From NCBI GenBank assembly GCA_017551865.1, contig JAFZKB010000034.1:31303-95302 (forward strand): 64,000 nt of DNA, in the 5' to 3' direction. Positions 1 to 9,713 of the stretch are shown here, piece by piece (within the stretch, counting starts at the first letter, position 1; the number at the start of each line of letters is the position of its first letter). A program made the position numbers and the translations under genes. Under the pieces are notes generated by a model. That model saw only the letters and a program-made list of their open reading frames with translations, searched no databases and was not told the DNA's origin. Source of the DNA: Clostridiales bacterium (GTDB lineage: Bacteria > Bacillota > Clostridia > Saccharofermentanales > Saccharofermentanaceae).

Positions 1-1
1 G

Positions 2-2698
2 ACAAAGACTGCGAAAGCCGGTACGGTCGAGGACGCAGCGGAAGCTATGGCGGCTGCGGCAGCAGAACTTACCGCAAGTGCTGCTCCGAAGAAACCGTAT
101 TCTGCTACAGATGTAGAGATCGGTTTCTCGAAGAAAAAGGAGCCGAAGAAGAAGCTTACCAAGGAAGAGGAAATGGAGCGTGCCCGCGAGATGACCGAGC
201 GTATGCGCGCAGCTGCCAAGGAAGAGCCGAAGGGCGATATGGCCGCGGCTTCCAGTGTTCCGTCCTGGGCAAAGGCCGTTACACCGCCGCCGTCCATGAC
301 GCAGACATCTTCCCGTCCGGCACGTGTCAAGAAGGCTTCCGCCTCCAGAACAAGTTCCGCTTCTGCTTCCAATAAACCGCTTTGGGAGAGATCCGAAGAA
401 GATATTGCCGCATCCAAGGCTCCGAAGAAGAAGTCTGATTCCATGGCTGCACGTATTGCCCGTGGTGATGCTCCGGAAGAGGAAGAGCCGGCAGCAGCGG
501 CTGCTGCAATGCCGCCGCTCGGCATGTCTCCGTTTGCACCGGGTGCGATGGATGAGATCGACAGCCTCGATGACCTCGATAAGATGACACTTCCGGATCC
601 GACAGCCAACTATCTGAAGGTCCCGGACAAATATAAGACACCTAAGGATGATGGTGAGAAGGCATTCCGTGAGCAGATCGCTGCTCCGTCCTCAAGAGCA
701 GACGAAGCACCGGAATCTTATGAGATCCCGATGCCGAAAGTGGCTCCGACGAGATCTTCCGGCCGTCAGGTCAAGAAGAGAATTCCTGTTGTAGAGGATC
801 CGGTGGATCTTCCGGAGATCCCTGAAGTGCCGGAACTTCCGGAGTTCCCGGAAGTGGCTGAAGACGTGCCTGCAGATGAGGAGATGATGGCCAACATCAC
901 ATTCTCCTTCAACAAGAAGAAGGCTCCGATGAGTGGTGTAGATGCTCCGCCGGTCAATAATTCGATCCCGAGACGTACGGATGACCAGCCGGAAGAAAAA
1001 CTCGGCATGGCGATCATGAACTCCGAATACGATGACGGTGTGCTCCCTTATGCGGAATCGCATCGTGAAGAATACGCGGACGAACCGAGAGAGATCGTCC
1101 CGAGACAGACAACTGAGACAGAGAACTACTTCGGTTCCGATGCCACGAACCGTCCGCTCGCATATCGTCCGCCGGCCCCGCTGGCACAGCGTAACGATGA
1201 TGTTTATGTTGAGCAGGTCGATCCGCATCCGGAAGAGGATGAGAATAACCGTCCGCTCGCGCAACGTCCGCCGGCCCCGCTCGCAAGAGCTACCGAGGAA
1301 CGCGGTCCGAGTCTGGAATACCTGACTGAGCATGAGATGGACAGCGAGATCCACCAGATGCCGTCGCTCGAGAGCCGTGGCAGATGGGGCGAAATGCCGG
1401 AAGCGAAGGAAACACCTTCGTGGGCGAAGCCGCAGCAGGAGGAGAGTGATTCTCCGTTTAGAAGACCTGCATCTGCGTCTGCTTCTCCAAGAGGCAGAAG
1501 CCATATGTCCAGAGATGAGCTTCGTCAGGCTGGCCAGGAAGCCGCAAGAAGAGCTAGTGATGCAGCAGCATCCCGCCCGGCGGCAAGAGCCAGAACGCTC
1601 GAGGAAAGAAGAAAAGAGAATCAGGCCGCTTATGCGTTCCGTCCGCCGGTTCAGCAGAGACCTGCTACACAGGAGCCGCAGGAAGAACCGGAGCAGGATC
1701 AGCGTCCGGCCTGGAGCAGACCAGCCGCCCGTCCGGGAACATCCCGTCCGGCAGCAAGAGAAGAAGCTCCGAAGAAGAATGTACCGATCTGGGAACGAGT
1801 TCCCGAGACCGATGGTCCGATCCCGGCATGGGGAAGTTCCGCTGCGTATGTTGATGACGACAGACCGCGTGGTTCTCTCATGAAGCCGAAGGGTCAGATC
1901 ATCGATGTAGAAAAACCTCGTGAGAGAACCGGTGTGGGCCTTTGGGGCGCAGATCCTTCTCCGAAGGAAGTCCTCCTTCCGGGTGGAGCTACCCTTGGAG
2001 CAAGAGACGAGGAAGAAGAGCCTCGTGAAGTCGCACCCAGACGTCCGGCATCCCGTCCGGCCGCTGAAAGACCGGCTTCCCGCGCAGCGGCTCGTCCTGC
2101 AGCTGAAAGACCTGCAGCAACGCGTCCTGCCGCACGTCCGGCAGCAGAGAGACCCGCAGCAACACGACCGGCCGCACGTCCGGGTCGGGCTGTAGATGTA
2201 GAAGTTTCTGCTCCGAGAAGAGAAGCAGTGAACCGTTCTGCAGAAGTTACCGAGGATGAGAGTGCTCCGCTCACTTTCAGCAGCGATCGTCCGCGTACGT
2301 ATGCGCAGCGCCGCCAGATGGAAGAAGAAGAGAGAAGACGCCAGATCCAGAGTCCGTTCGCAAAGCCGGAACAGAGAGCTCCGCTTCGCCGACCGCCTCT
2401 CCGCCCGGCCGAAATGCCAAGGGACGAAGAGGTTGAAAGACCTGTAAATAAGACATATGAATCGACACAGTTCGAGGATAAGCCGTCTGTAGTGGCTTCT
2501 CTGGATATGCTTCCGGAACCGCTGGGTGAGGAATCCATCCATCACTTTGCCAAGGACAGCAGCATTCCTGCTCTGGCCCGTGACAAAGACGAGATCCAGG
2601 ACGAACTGGCTCAGGGTGAAAGGACCGCAAGAAAAGCGATCAGAGGACTTCCTGAGTACGATCCGGATGGACCGAGTCCGTTTAAACCGAACCGATAA
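2..2698 (+). CDS. Large disordered Ala/Pro/Glu/Arg-rich protein, 5' partial
   Basis: The frame is open from base 2, so the gene probably begins before the window; the first internal ATG is at 47 and has no good ribosome site. From that ATG 883 residues are visible. No folded domain is recognisable. The protein is almost entirely low complexity: a Lys/Glu-rich N-terminal part, long Pro/Ala/Arg/Glu stretches, and a block of RPAAERPA/TRPAARP repeats at about residues 665-720. Short Trp motifs recur (PSWAK, KPLWER, VPIWER, IPAWG). The C-terminus ends in LPEYDPDGPSPFK, nearly repeated at the end of the next gene's product, and a PIWE motif also ends the flotillin at 26335. This suggests a scaffold or adaptor with docking peptides (inference). 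A strong terminator follows. The gene call is secure; the function is unknown. Confidence 0.85.
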   Translation, partial: TKTAKAGTVEDAAEAMAAAAAELTASAAPKKPYSATDVEIGFSKKKEPKKKLTKEEEMERAREMTERMRAAAKEEPKGDMAAASSVPSWAKAVTPPPSMTQTSSRPARVKKASASRTSSASASNKPLWERSEEDIAASKAPKKKSDSMAARIARGDAPEEEEPAAAAAAMPPLGMSPFAPGAMDEIDSLDDLDKMTLPDPTANYLKVPDKYKTPKDDGEKAFREQIAAPSSRADEAPESYEIPMPKVAPTRSSGRQVKKRIPVVEDPVDLPEIPEVPELPEFPEVAEDVPADEEMMANITFSFNKKKAPMSGVDAPPVNNSIPRRTDDQPEEKLGMAIMNSEYDDGVLPYAESHREEYADEPREIVPRQTTETENYFGSDATNRPLAYRPPAPLAQRNDDVYVEQVDPHPEEDENNRPLAQRPPAPLARATEERGPSLEYLTEHEMDSEIHQMPSLESRGRWGEMPEAKETPSWAKPQQEESDSPFRRPASASASPRGRSHMSRDELRQAGQEAARRASDAAASRPAARARTLEERRKENQAAYAFRPPVQQRPATQEPQEEPEQDQRPAWSRPAARPGTSRPAAREEAPKKNVPIWERVPETDGPIPAWGSSAAYVDDDRPRGSLMKPKGQIIDVEKPRERTGVGLWGADPSPKEVLLPGGATLGARDEEEEPREVAPRRPASRPAAERPASRAAARPAAERPAATRPAARPAAERPAATRPAARPGRAVDVEVSAPRREAVNRSAEVTEDESAPLTFSSDRPRTYAQRRQMEEEERRRQIQSPFAKPEQRAPLRRPPLRPAEMPRDEEVERPVNKTYESTQFEDKPSVVASLDMLPEPLGEESIHHFAKDSSIPALARDKDEIQDELAQGERTARKAIRGLPEYDPDGPSPFKPNR

Positions 2699-2711
2699 GT
2701 AGTAAACGAGA

Positions 2712-2758
2712 GCCGGGACAGGAAGAACTATACTCTTCCTGTCCCGGCGTGTATTTTT
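2712..2758 (+). terminator. Strong intrinsic terminator after the disordered-protein gene
   Basis: A GC-rich perfect stem (GCCGGGACAGGAAGA paired with TCTTCCTGTCCCGGC) with a 6-7 nt loop is followed by a T-rich stretch. It sits between the stop at 2698 and the ribosome site of the next gene. Confidence 0.9.
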
Positions 2759-2774
2759 CCTTTTAGGAGTGTAT

Positions 2775-4328
2775 ATGGAAACCGCATACCTTTGTTCGAA
2801 TTGTGGCGCTTCGGTGATCCTGAACGATGATTCTGCCTGTAAATGCTGCTTCTGCGGCACAGAATTCCATGAGAGAAATGTAATCGACCGCCCGAACGGA
2901 GGCTTTTATGTGGGCGCATTAACCCCCTCCAATCTTCGTACGATCACTTGCAGAAGCTGCGGAAAGACTATGGGAGAATCTTCTTCATCCAAACTCGAAC
3001 CGAAAGTATGTCTTTACTGCGGATCAGATGATATCACTTCCGGTTCCGGTGAGATGATGTTCCCGAAAGACATGATCTACGCGCCATTTTCCTGTGATCG
3101 GAAAGAAGCGGAAGAAGCGTATCTTCTTTCCGTAAAAAAGGACAAGATCAAGGGACGTGCCCATTCGACCAGAGAATACCTTGATGCGCTTACTCCCGTA
3201 TATATCCCGTGTTTCTTCTACGATTACCACACTTTCGCCAATACGATCCTGAGCGTGGTCCCGTTCGTGAAGCAGCCAAGAAATATCGGCGAGAAAGTCC
3301 TGTCGGCCTTCTTGATCACAGATATCTCCGTTGAGCGGACTTCTAATGTGGTTACCCCTTATCCGAAGACGATCGCCAGCGAGATGGCCTGGCAGAATCT
3401 GCCGATCTGTGCATGTAACGTTATGGATCAGAAGAAATCTGATCAGGTATCGCCCTTCCTTTCCAAGTCCGGAACGACTTCGACCGGAAGTGCTTCCGAC
3501 ATCAAAGACGCCGTGATCCTAAACATCGATCGAGGCGCCAAAGAAATCGAGGACAATTTCTTTTCGCGCATAAAAGAGTTCGTAAAAGAATGCGTGATCA
3601 CTGAAAATCTCGAGCACTTCTCGATCACTTCTTTCGTCGATAACACCGTCTACAACCCAGCCGTTGGCCAGCTCATCTATATTCCTTTCTGGGTCATGAA
3701 AGTGCGGAAGAAGGACCAGTCCCTGACCTGGTGCATGAACGCGATCTCCGGAAAATCTTCGGAAGTTTCCTTCGAGCCGATCGACAAGAAGCCCGTCAAG
3801 GAAGAGGAGCCGACGCTGAAGTCCATGAGCAAAAAGAGGATAAAGGCTTTTAAACTCGAGGACCTGGGCGGCCCGGACAAGCCGGTCAATTACAGGACTT
3901 TCATGATCGACTCGGTTGCTTCCTCTATCACAGCTGAAATGACGCTCAACGAGATGTCCGCGGATAAGAGCCTTCTGCATTTGGAGAAGGCGAGAAGGAA
4001 CTCGCAGACCAGCCTGGAAGTGCCAATCGTAAGAGCTTATCAGGAAGAAGCGGAGAAGGCGGTCAAGGAGAGCCAGAAAACATCGATCCCGAGTGCGCCG
4101 GTTCCTTTGCCGACCAAGCATTCTCCACTCTATCTCATGAAGGAAGAAGCGATGACACGTTCTCTGGGACGTGGCCAGCGCCTCCCGGAAAAACCGCTCG
4201 ACCGCCGTGTCGGCAACGAAGCAGAGTTCGACAACAGAAACGACACGCATGAAAGCCTCGCCGTGGAATTCGGATTATCCGACCTCCCCGAGTACGATCC
4301 GTCGGGACCGGATCCGTTTAAGAAGTAA
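2775..4328 (+). CDS. Zinc-ribbon protein with LPEYDPxGPxPFK tail
   Basis: 517 residues. The N-terminus has two CxxC pairs typical of a zinc ribbon (CSNC and CCFC within the first 30 residues) and a second set CRSC...CLYC at about residues 57-82. The middle part (PVYIPCFFYDYHTF, LIYIPFWVMKV) resembles the TFIIB-type zinc-ribbon/YdjG-like family, also represented here at 36128 and 48500. There is no transmembrane segment. The last 150 residues are charged and probably disordered, ending LPEYDPSGPDPFKK, a close copy of the upstream protein's tail. The start at 2775 is preferred to the GTG at 2769 because AGGAG at 2765-2769 is correctly spaced only for 2775. The shared tail suggests that both proteins bind one partner or act together; this is inference. 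Confidence 0.8.
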   Translation: METAYLCSNCGASVILNDDSACKCCFCGTEFHERNVIDRPNGGFYVGALTPSNLRTITCRSCGKTMGESSSSKLEPKVCLYCGSDDITSGSGEMMFPKDMIYAPFSCDRKEAEEAYLLSVKKDKIKGRAHSTREYLDALTPVYIPCFFYDYHTFANTILSVVPFVKQPRNIGEKVLSAFLITDISVERTSNVVTPYPKTIASEMAWQNLPICACNVMDQKKSDQVSPFLSKSGTTSTGSASDIKDAVILNIDRGAKEIEDNFFSRIKEFVKECVITENLEHFSITSFVDNTVYNPAVGQLIYIPFWVMKVRKKDQSLTWCMNAISGKSSEVSFEPIDKKPVKEEEPTLKSMSKKRIKAFKLEDLGGPDKPVNYRTFMIDSVASSITAEMTLNEMSADKSLLHLEKARRNSQTSLEVPIVRAYQEEAEKAVKESQKTSIPSAPVPLPTKHSPLYLMKEEAMTRSLGRGQRLPEKPLDRRVGNEAEFDNRNDTHESLAVEFGLSDLPEYDPSGPDPFKK

Positions 4329-4349
4329 TCAGAATAAAGAAGATGAGAA

Positions 4350-4392
4350 GAGGGTGCTAAAGGTCTCGAGAAAGAGCTTTAGCACCTCTTTT
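4350..4392 (+). terminator. Intrinsic terminator
   Basis: The stem GGTGCTAAAG / CTTTAGCACC is followed by TCTTTTGG. It ends the zinc-ribbon gene transcript before the palindrome array. Confidence 0.8.
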
Positions 4393-4449
4393 GGTTTGTA
4401 GTTTTTAACTTCGGTTCATTTGAACTGTTTTTTCAGAACCCCCCAATGT

Positions 4450-4746
4450 TGCCGTATAATTTTAGTAAATCGAAATCTATACGGCAGCATTTTAAAGGCA
4501 GTGCCGTATGAAAATACAAAACCTCGATTCATACGGCAGATTCAGGGGTGCTCTGCCGTATAAAATCAGGTTTTCCGAAATTATACGGCATTTGAGATGG
4601 CCATCTGCCGTATGAAAATGGAAAAGTGCTTTTTATACGGTAAATGGAGGGTCGATCTGCCGTATGAAAATATGATTTCCAAATCTATACGGCAGGTAGG
4701 CCAAAATGCTGCCGTATAAAATGAGATATCTCGTTTTTGTACGGCA
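4450..4746. repeat. Palindrome array 1: six 37-nt units, exact 52-bp period, half-site TGCCGTA
   Basis: Six imperfect palindromes lie at 4450-4486, 4502-4538, 4554-4590, 4606-4642, 4658-4694 and 4710-4746. Each begins TGCCGTAT(A/G) and ends TATACGGCA or a close variant (TACGGTA in unit 4, GTACGGCA in unit 6). All six are exactly 37 nt and all five spacers exactly 15 nt. The 23 nt between half-sites differ among units but tend to be A-rich on the left and T-rich on the right. Spacers share no sequence. The array fills the gap between two convergent genes, inside their terminators. It accounts for most of the 563-bp stretch 4329-4891, which otherwise holds only two terminators. This is not a CRISPR: the conserved parts are 7-9 nt inverted half-sites. 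Confidence 0.95.
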
Positions 4747-4833
4747 CGCACGAAAGAATCAGCTCAATGACTACACTCAGTGACTCTTCGCCACATCCTG
4801 GGCAAGGAGAGACGCGCCTTTCATGCGAAGAAA

Positions 4834-4876
4834 AAGGAGATGGACAACTCTTGTCATCCATCTCCTTGCTTTTTTC
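4834..4876. terminator. Bidirectional terminator downstream of the beta-glucosidase
   Basis: The stem AAGGAGATGGA / TCCATCTCCTT has A-runs on the left and T-runs on the right, so it can work in both directions. It closes the minus-strand gene ending at 4892. Confidence 0.75.
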
Positions 4877-4891
4877 TTTGTGAAAAGATCC

Positions 4892-6376
<1,485 letters not shown>

Positions 6377-6439
6377 CTAAATTCGCGGCATGATTTCGTC
6401 TAGCCAGTGAAGAAAAAGTCATTTGCAAAAAGACCATTA

Positions 6440-6448
6440 TGGTATAAT
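6440..6448 (+). promoter_or_regulatory. Extended -10 promoter for the GT4 gene
   Basis: TGGTATAAT (TGn plus a perfect TATAAT at 6443-6448) lies 23 nt before the ATG, followed by the GAGGAGAG ribosome site. The -35 region is poor. Confidence 0.6.
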
Positions 6449-6471
6449 CATTAGCGTAACGAGGAGAGAGT

Positions 6472-7896
6472 ATGAATATTGCAATAATCACGGACACGTA
6501 TTTTCCGGATATAAACGGAGTTACATCTTCGATCTATACGCTTGCGCTGGCCCTTCGTAAACGGGGACATCGCGTATATATTTTTGCGACTTCAGAGACC
6601 AATTCTCCGGTGATCCGCCGTGTGAGCAAGCATCCGCCGGTATTCCGTATCCCGAGCTTCCCGATGCTTCTTGTCCGTCCGTACCGTACCACCATGCCGT
6701 ACTCCCTTCGTCTTGTACAGATCTTAAAGAGACTGAAGATCGACATCATTCACACCCAGACGGAATTCTCCATGGGTCTCATCGGTCTTTCTTCGTCGAT
6801 GACACTCCATCTCCCCATCGTGCACACCTATCACACGATGCTCGAGGACTATACGCATTACATCTTAAACGGGAAGGTCAAGAACATCATCACGCCGGAC
6901 ATGGCCAAGAAGTTCAGTAAGACCTTTTGTAACGTGCCGACGGGACTGATCGTCCCGACGGAGAAGGTGAAGAACGCACTCCGTGAATACGGCGTGGTAA
7001 AGCCGATCTATGTGATCCCGACAGGTATCGATGTATCGCCTTTCAACCGTTCGAATTTCGATAAGAATGAGATCGATGCGCTGAAGGAAAAATACGGCAT
7101 CCGTCCGGAAGAGAAGATCCTCCTTTCTCTTGGCCGTGTGGCCAAAGAGAAGAGTATCGACCGCATCATCGACCAGGTGCCGAAGATCTGTGAAAAATCA
7201 CCGAACGTTCGCGTTCTCATCGTAGGTGACGGACCGGCTCTTCAGGGTCTTAAGGATCAGGCGGAAAAGCTTCATGTCAGTGATAAGGTGATTTTTGCAG
7301 GCGCGGCTCCGTACGCCGAGATCGGTAAATACTACCAGCTCGGGGATGCCTTCATCTCCTGCTCGACTTCCGAGACACAGGGCCTTACTTATTACGAAGC
7401 TATGGCGGCAGGTCTTCCGGTCATTGCCCGAAAAGACGATGCCGTAAATGAACTTTTCCAGGACGGGGTCAATGCCCGTCTCTTCAAAGACGAATCCGAG
7501 ATCGCCGACATCGTGTCCGACATCTTTAAAGATCCGGTCACGGCAGAGAGATATTCCGCGAATGCGGAGAAGACCGTCGCTTCTTTTTCTGCGGAGACCT
7601 TCGCGGTCCGTGTGGAAGAAGCCTACATGAATGCCATCGCCCGCCACGTCCGTGAGAAGGCGATCCGCCGTGCCAATGTCGGTAAACTGCATCTTTCGAG
7701 AAAATATAAGTCCGTCAAACTGGTACCTCCGGAAGAAGACAGCCACTTCCTGAAAGAAGAAGAGGAAGATAGAAAGGGCGGATTCTCAGGCGTTAAGAAA
7801 GTTGTCGCCGGAAATGCGCGAAAAGCATACCACACGGCATACCGCTATGCACAGCTGATCCGTGTAGGAAAGAAGATCAGTAAGAGAGGACATTGA
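6472..7896 (+). CDS. GT4 family glycosyltransferase (diacylglycerol glucosyltransferase-like)
   Basis: 474 residues. The N-terminus (IAIITDTYFPDINGVTSSI) and the GT-B fold with the C-terminal nucleotide-sugar signature (STSETQGLTYYEAMAAGLPVI, ending in the E-x7-E type loop) are characteristic of GT4 retaining enzymes. The closest pattern is the 1,2-diacylglycerol 3-alpha-glucosyltransferase group, which makes membrane glycolipids. About 80 extra C-terminal residues are rich in Lys/Arg and may bind acidic membranes. It has its own promoter and the start is set by GAGGAGAG. The cardiolipin synthase two genes on also acts in membrane lipid synthesis. The donor and acceptor are not proven from sequence. 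Confidence 0.85.
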   Translation: MNIAIITDTYFPDINGVTSSIYTLALALRKRGHRVYIFATSETNSPVIRRVSKHPPVFRIPSFPMLLVRPYRTTMPYSLRLVQILKRLKIDIIHTQTEFSMGLIGLSSSMTLHLPIVHTYHTMLEDYTHYILNGKVKNIITPDMAKKFSKTFCNVPTGLIVPTEKVKNALREYGVVKPIYVIPTGIDVSPFNRSNFDKNEIDALKEKYGIRPEEKILLSLGRVAKEKSIDRIIDQVPKICEKSPNVRVLIVGDGPALQGLKDQAEKLHVSDKVIFAGAAPYAEIGKYYQLGDAFISCSTSETQGLTYYEAMAAGLPVIARKDDAVNELFQDGVNARLFKDESEIADIVSDIFKDPVTAERYSANAEKTVASFSAETFAVRVEEAYMNAIARHVREKAIRRANVGKLHLSRKYKSVKLVPPEEDSHFLKEEEEDRKGGFSGVKKVVAGNARKAYHTAYRYAQLIRVGKKISKRGH

Positions 7897-7899
7897 TCC

Positions 7900-9591
7900 T
7901 TACTCTTCGCCATTCTTTTTTACAATGGAGATCTCCGGATATTCCACTTCGTTTTTTGCCGCTTCAGAAGCTCTGTTCCTTGCCGATTCTTCGGCGGCGA
8001 TCTGCGCTTTTTCTTTGTCTCCGAGAAGTTGCGGCACACTGAAGTAATAGCCCTGCAGGAAGTTCACTCCGGCCTCTTCGCAGAATCTGGCCTGAGATTC
8101 GTTTTCCACACCTTCGGCGACTGTCTTGATGCCGTTGGCCTTTGCAAATCTCACGATGCTTTTGATCATCTCTGCGCCTCGCTCGTGGTCGATATGGGAG
8201 GTGATGCAGCGGTTGATCTTCAGGATGTCGATCGGCACATCGTTCAGAAGAATGAAGGAAGATGCGACAGCGCTCAGATAATCCATGGCGATACGGATAC
8301 CGTGTTTCCGGAGAAAGATGAGATTGTCCCGTACGAGGAAGTCTTCTTCGGTAAAAGTACCGTTGATCTCAACTGTGACGCGGTCGTTTCCGACGCCGGA
8401 TTTCTCGACGGCGCGGACGAATTCCATAACACTTCTTTCCGAAAGCTCGGACCCGGAGAAGTTGATGCTGAATTTCTTCCCTTCGTTGAGCGGAAGCTTG
8501 GCGTACTTGATGGCTTCTTCCGTCATGAAGATCGTCAGCTGCTGAAGGCACGAAGTCTTCTGCAGGATCGGCACAAATTCCTCGGCCGTCATACGGGAAC
8601 CGTCATCACGGATCCATTTGGCTAAGATCTCCACGCCGACTGGTTTGTGCGTATATGCTTCGTGGATCGACTGGAAGGATGCCTGCACCATGCCCTTGGA
8701 GATCGCGGAAGAGAACTCGCTGGCGATGCTGACCGTACCTCTGTAGTAATCGCGCATGGCGTCGGTATACCGGCTGATCTGCTGGTCTTCGAGGAAGGAA
8801 TAACGAAGTGCGATATTCGCGTGGCGGATACCCTCGGAGATATTCCCCGTCGGACGGATCACGGTAAAACCGATACGGTAGGAAATATAGACTGGTATGC
8901 TGTCCACGGTGATCGTGACACCGTTGATATTGCTTATCGCCGCCAGAAGATTCTCGAGGCTTTCTTCGCTTGAATAGTGCTGCACGATGATGGAAAAATC
9001 AAGATCGGTGCCCTTGTATAAAGTGGCATTCGGATAAGAGGAAAGAAGTTCCTTTAGTTCTTCGGAGATCTTCTTAACGATGGACTGATAGAAGTCACTT
9101 CCGAAAAGACCCTGGATATCGCTGTCCTCGTTAAAGGCCAGCATCAGGATCGATAGCGCACCGTCGGTCGGGATCTTCGAAGAAGAGATCGCATTGAGGT
9201 TCGGAAGGCCAGTGAGCGCATCGTGCGTCGCGATGTATTCGAAGTGTCTCTCGCGCTTCCTGCTTCTTGTGGAAATGTACGCGACAACGATGCTGACGAC
9301 GACGTAGATGAGCGCGCGGATAAGCCACGTAAGTCCATGGTCTTCGGAGTTCGTGATCCAGTTGACGAGCGGTCCCATCGCGATGCCCGAAAGCATTGCG
9401 AAAAGAGCACTGTACCATACCGGCATGTAAAGTGATGTCAAAACGATGGGGATCAGAATAAGATTAGCATATACATTAGGTGTTCCACCGGTTACGCAAA
9501 CGAAGTAGATAATGGCTGCGGCAGCTATAATAGATGCCGGGATCAAGAACGGGAGAATGGATTTCTGACGATTGTTTTGGATCGAATTCAT
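7900..9591 (-). CDS. Membrane-anchored degenerate GGDEF-EAL protein
   Basis: 563 residues. Four to five hydrophobic segments fill residues about 13-105, followed by a GGDEF-like domain starting HDALTGLPNLN, in which the active motif is replaced by KGTDLDFS, so it cannot make c-di-GMP. The C-terminal EAL domain (about 290-540) is also altered: EALLR reads EILAK, and the metal-binding DDFG reads MDYL, losing one aspartate; VAEGVE is kept. The protein probably senses or binds c-di-GMP rather than hydrolysing it (inference). AAGGAG lies 8 nt before the start. Its stop is 3 bp from the stop of the convergent GT4 gene, so the two 3' ends nearly touch. Confidence 0.85.
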   Translation of the reverse strand: MNSIQNNRQKSILPFLIPASIIAAAAIIYFVCVTGGTPNVYANLILIPIVLTSLYMPVWYSALFAMLSGIAMGPLVNWITNSEDHGLTWLIRALIYVVVSIVVAYISTRSRKRERHFEYIATHDALTGLPNLNAISSSKIPTDGALSILMLAFNEDSDIQGLFGSDFYQSIVKKISEELKELLSSYPNATLYKGTDLDFSIIVQHYSSEESLENLLAAISNINGVTITVDSIPVYISYRIGFTVIRPTGNISEGIRHANIALRYSFLEDQQISRYTDAMRDYYRGTVSIASEFSSAISKGMVQASFQSIHEAYTHKPVGVEILAKWIRDDGSRMTAEEFVPILQKTSCLQQLTIFMTEEAIKYAKLPLNEGKKFSINFSGSELSERSVMEFVRAVEKSGVGNDRVTVEINGTFTEEDFLVRDNLIFLRKHGIRIAMDYLSAVASSFILLNDVPIDILKINRCITSHIDHERGAEMIKSIVRFAKANGIKTVAEGVENESQARFCEEAGVNFLQGYYFSVPQLLGDKEKAQIAAEESARNRASEAAKNEVEYPEISIVKKNGEE

Positions 9592-9658
9592 AAAGCTTCT
9601 CCTTATTCAAAAGATACACAACCATTATATCACGCGGCCCGTGAAACCTCATGCAGAT

Positions 9659-9686
9659 TTGACTTAATTTTTATAATGGCGATAAT
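9659..9686 (+). promoter_or_regulatory. Promoter of the cardiolipin synthase gene
   Basis: TTGACT and GATAAT are separated by 16 bp, ending 27 bp before the ATG at 9714; ACGGAGG is the ribosome site. Confidence 0.5.
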
Positions 9687-9713
9687 AGTAAAGAGGGGAG
9701 AACGGAGGATAAT

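Noticed and set aside
692..2860. 722-residue ORF on the minus strand opposite the disordered protein
   Set aside because: It is a shadow of the repetitive high-GC coding frame: Arg/Ser/Cys-rich product, no ribosome site, no domain.
4450..4746. CRISPR array
   Set aside because: Conserved parts are short inverted half-sites, not 23-40 nt direct repeats; no cas genes are present.
4450..4746. Array of transcription terminators
   Set aside because: The stems are weak (7-11 bp with about 19-23 nt loops), lack T-runs, and real terminators flank the array.
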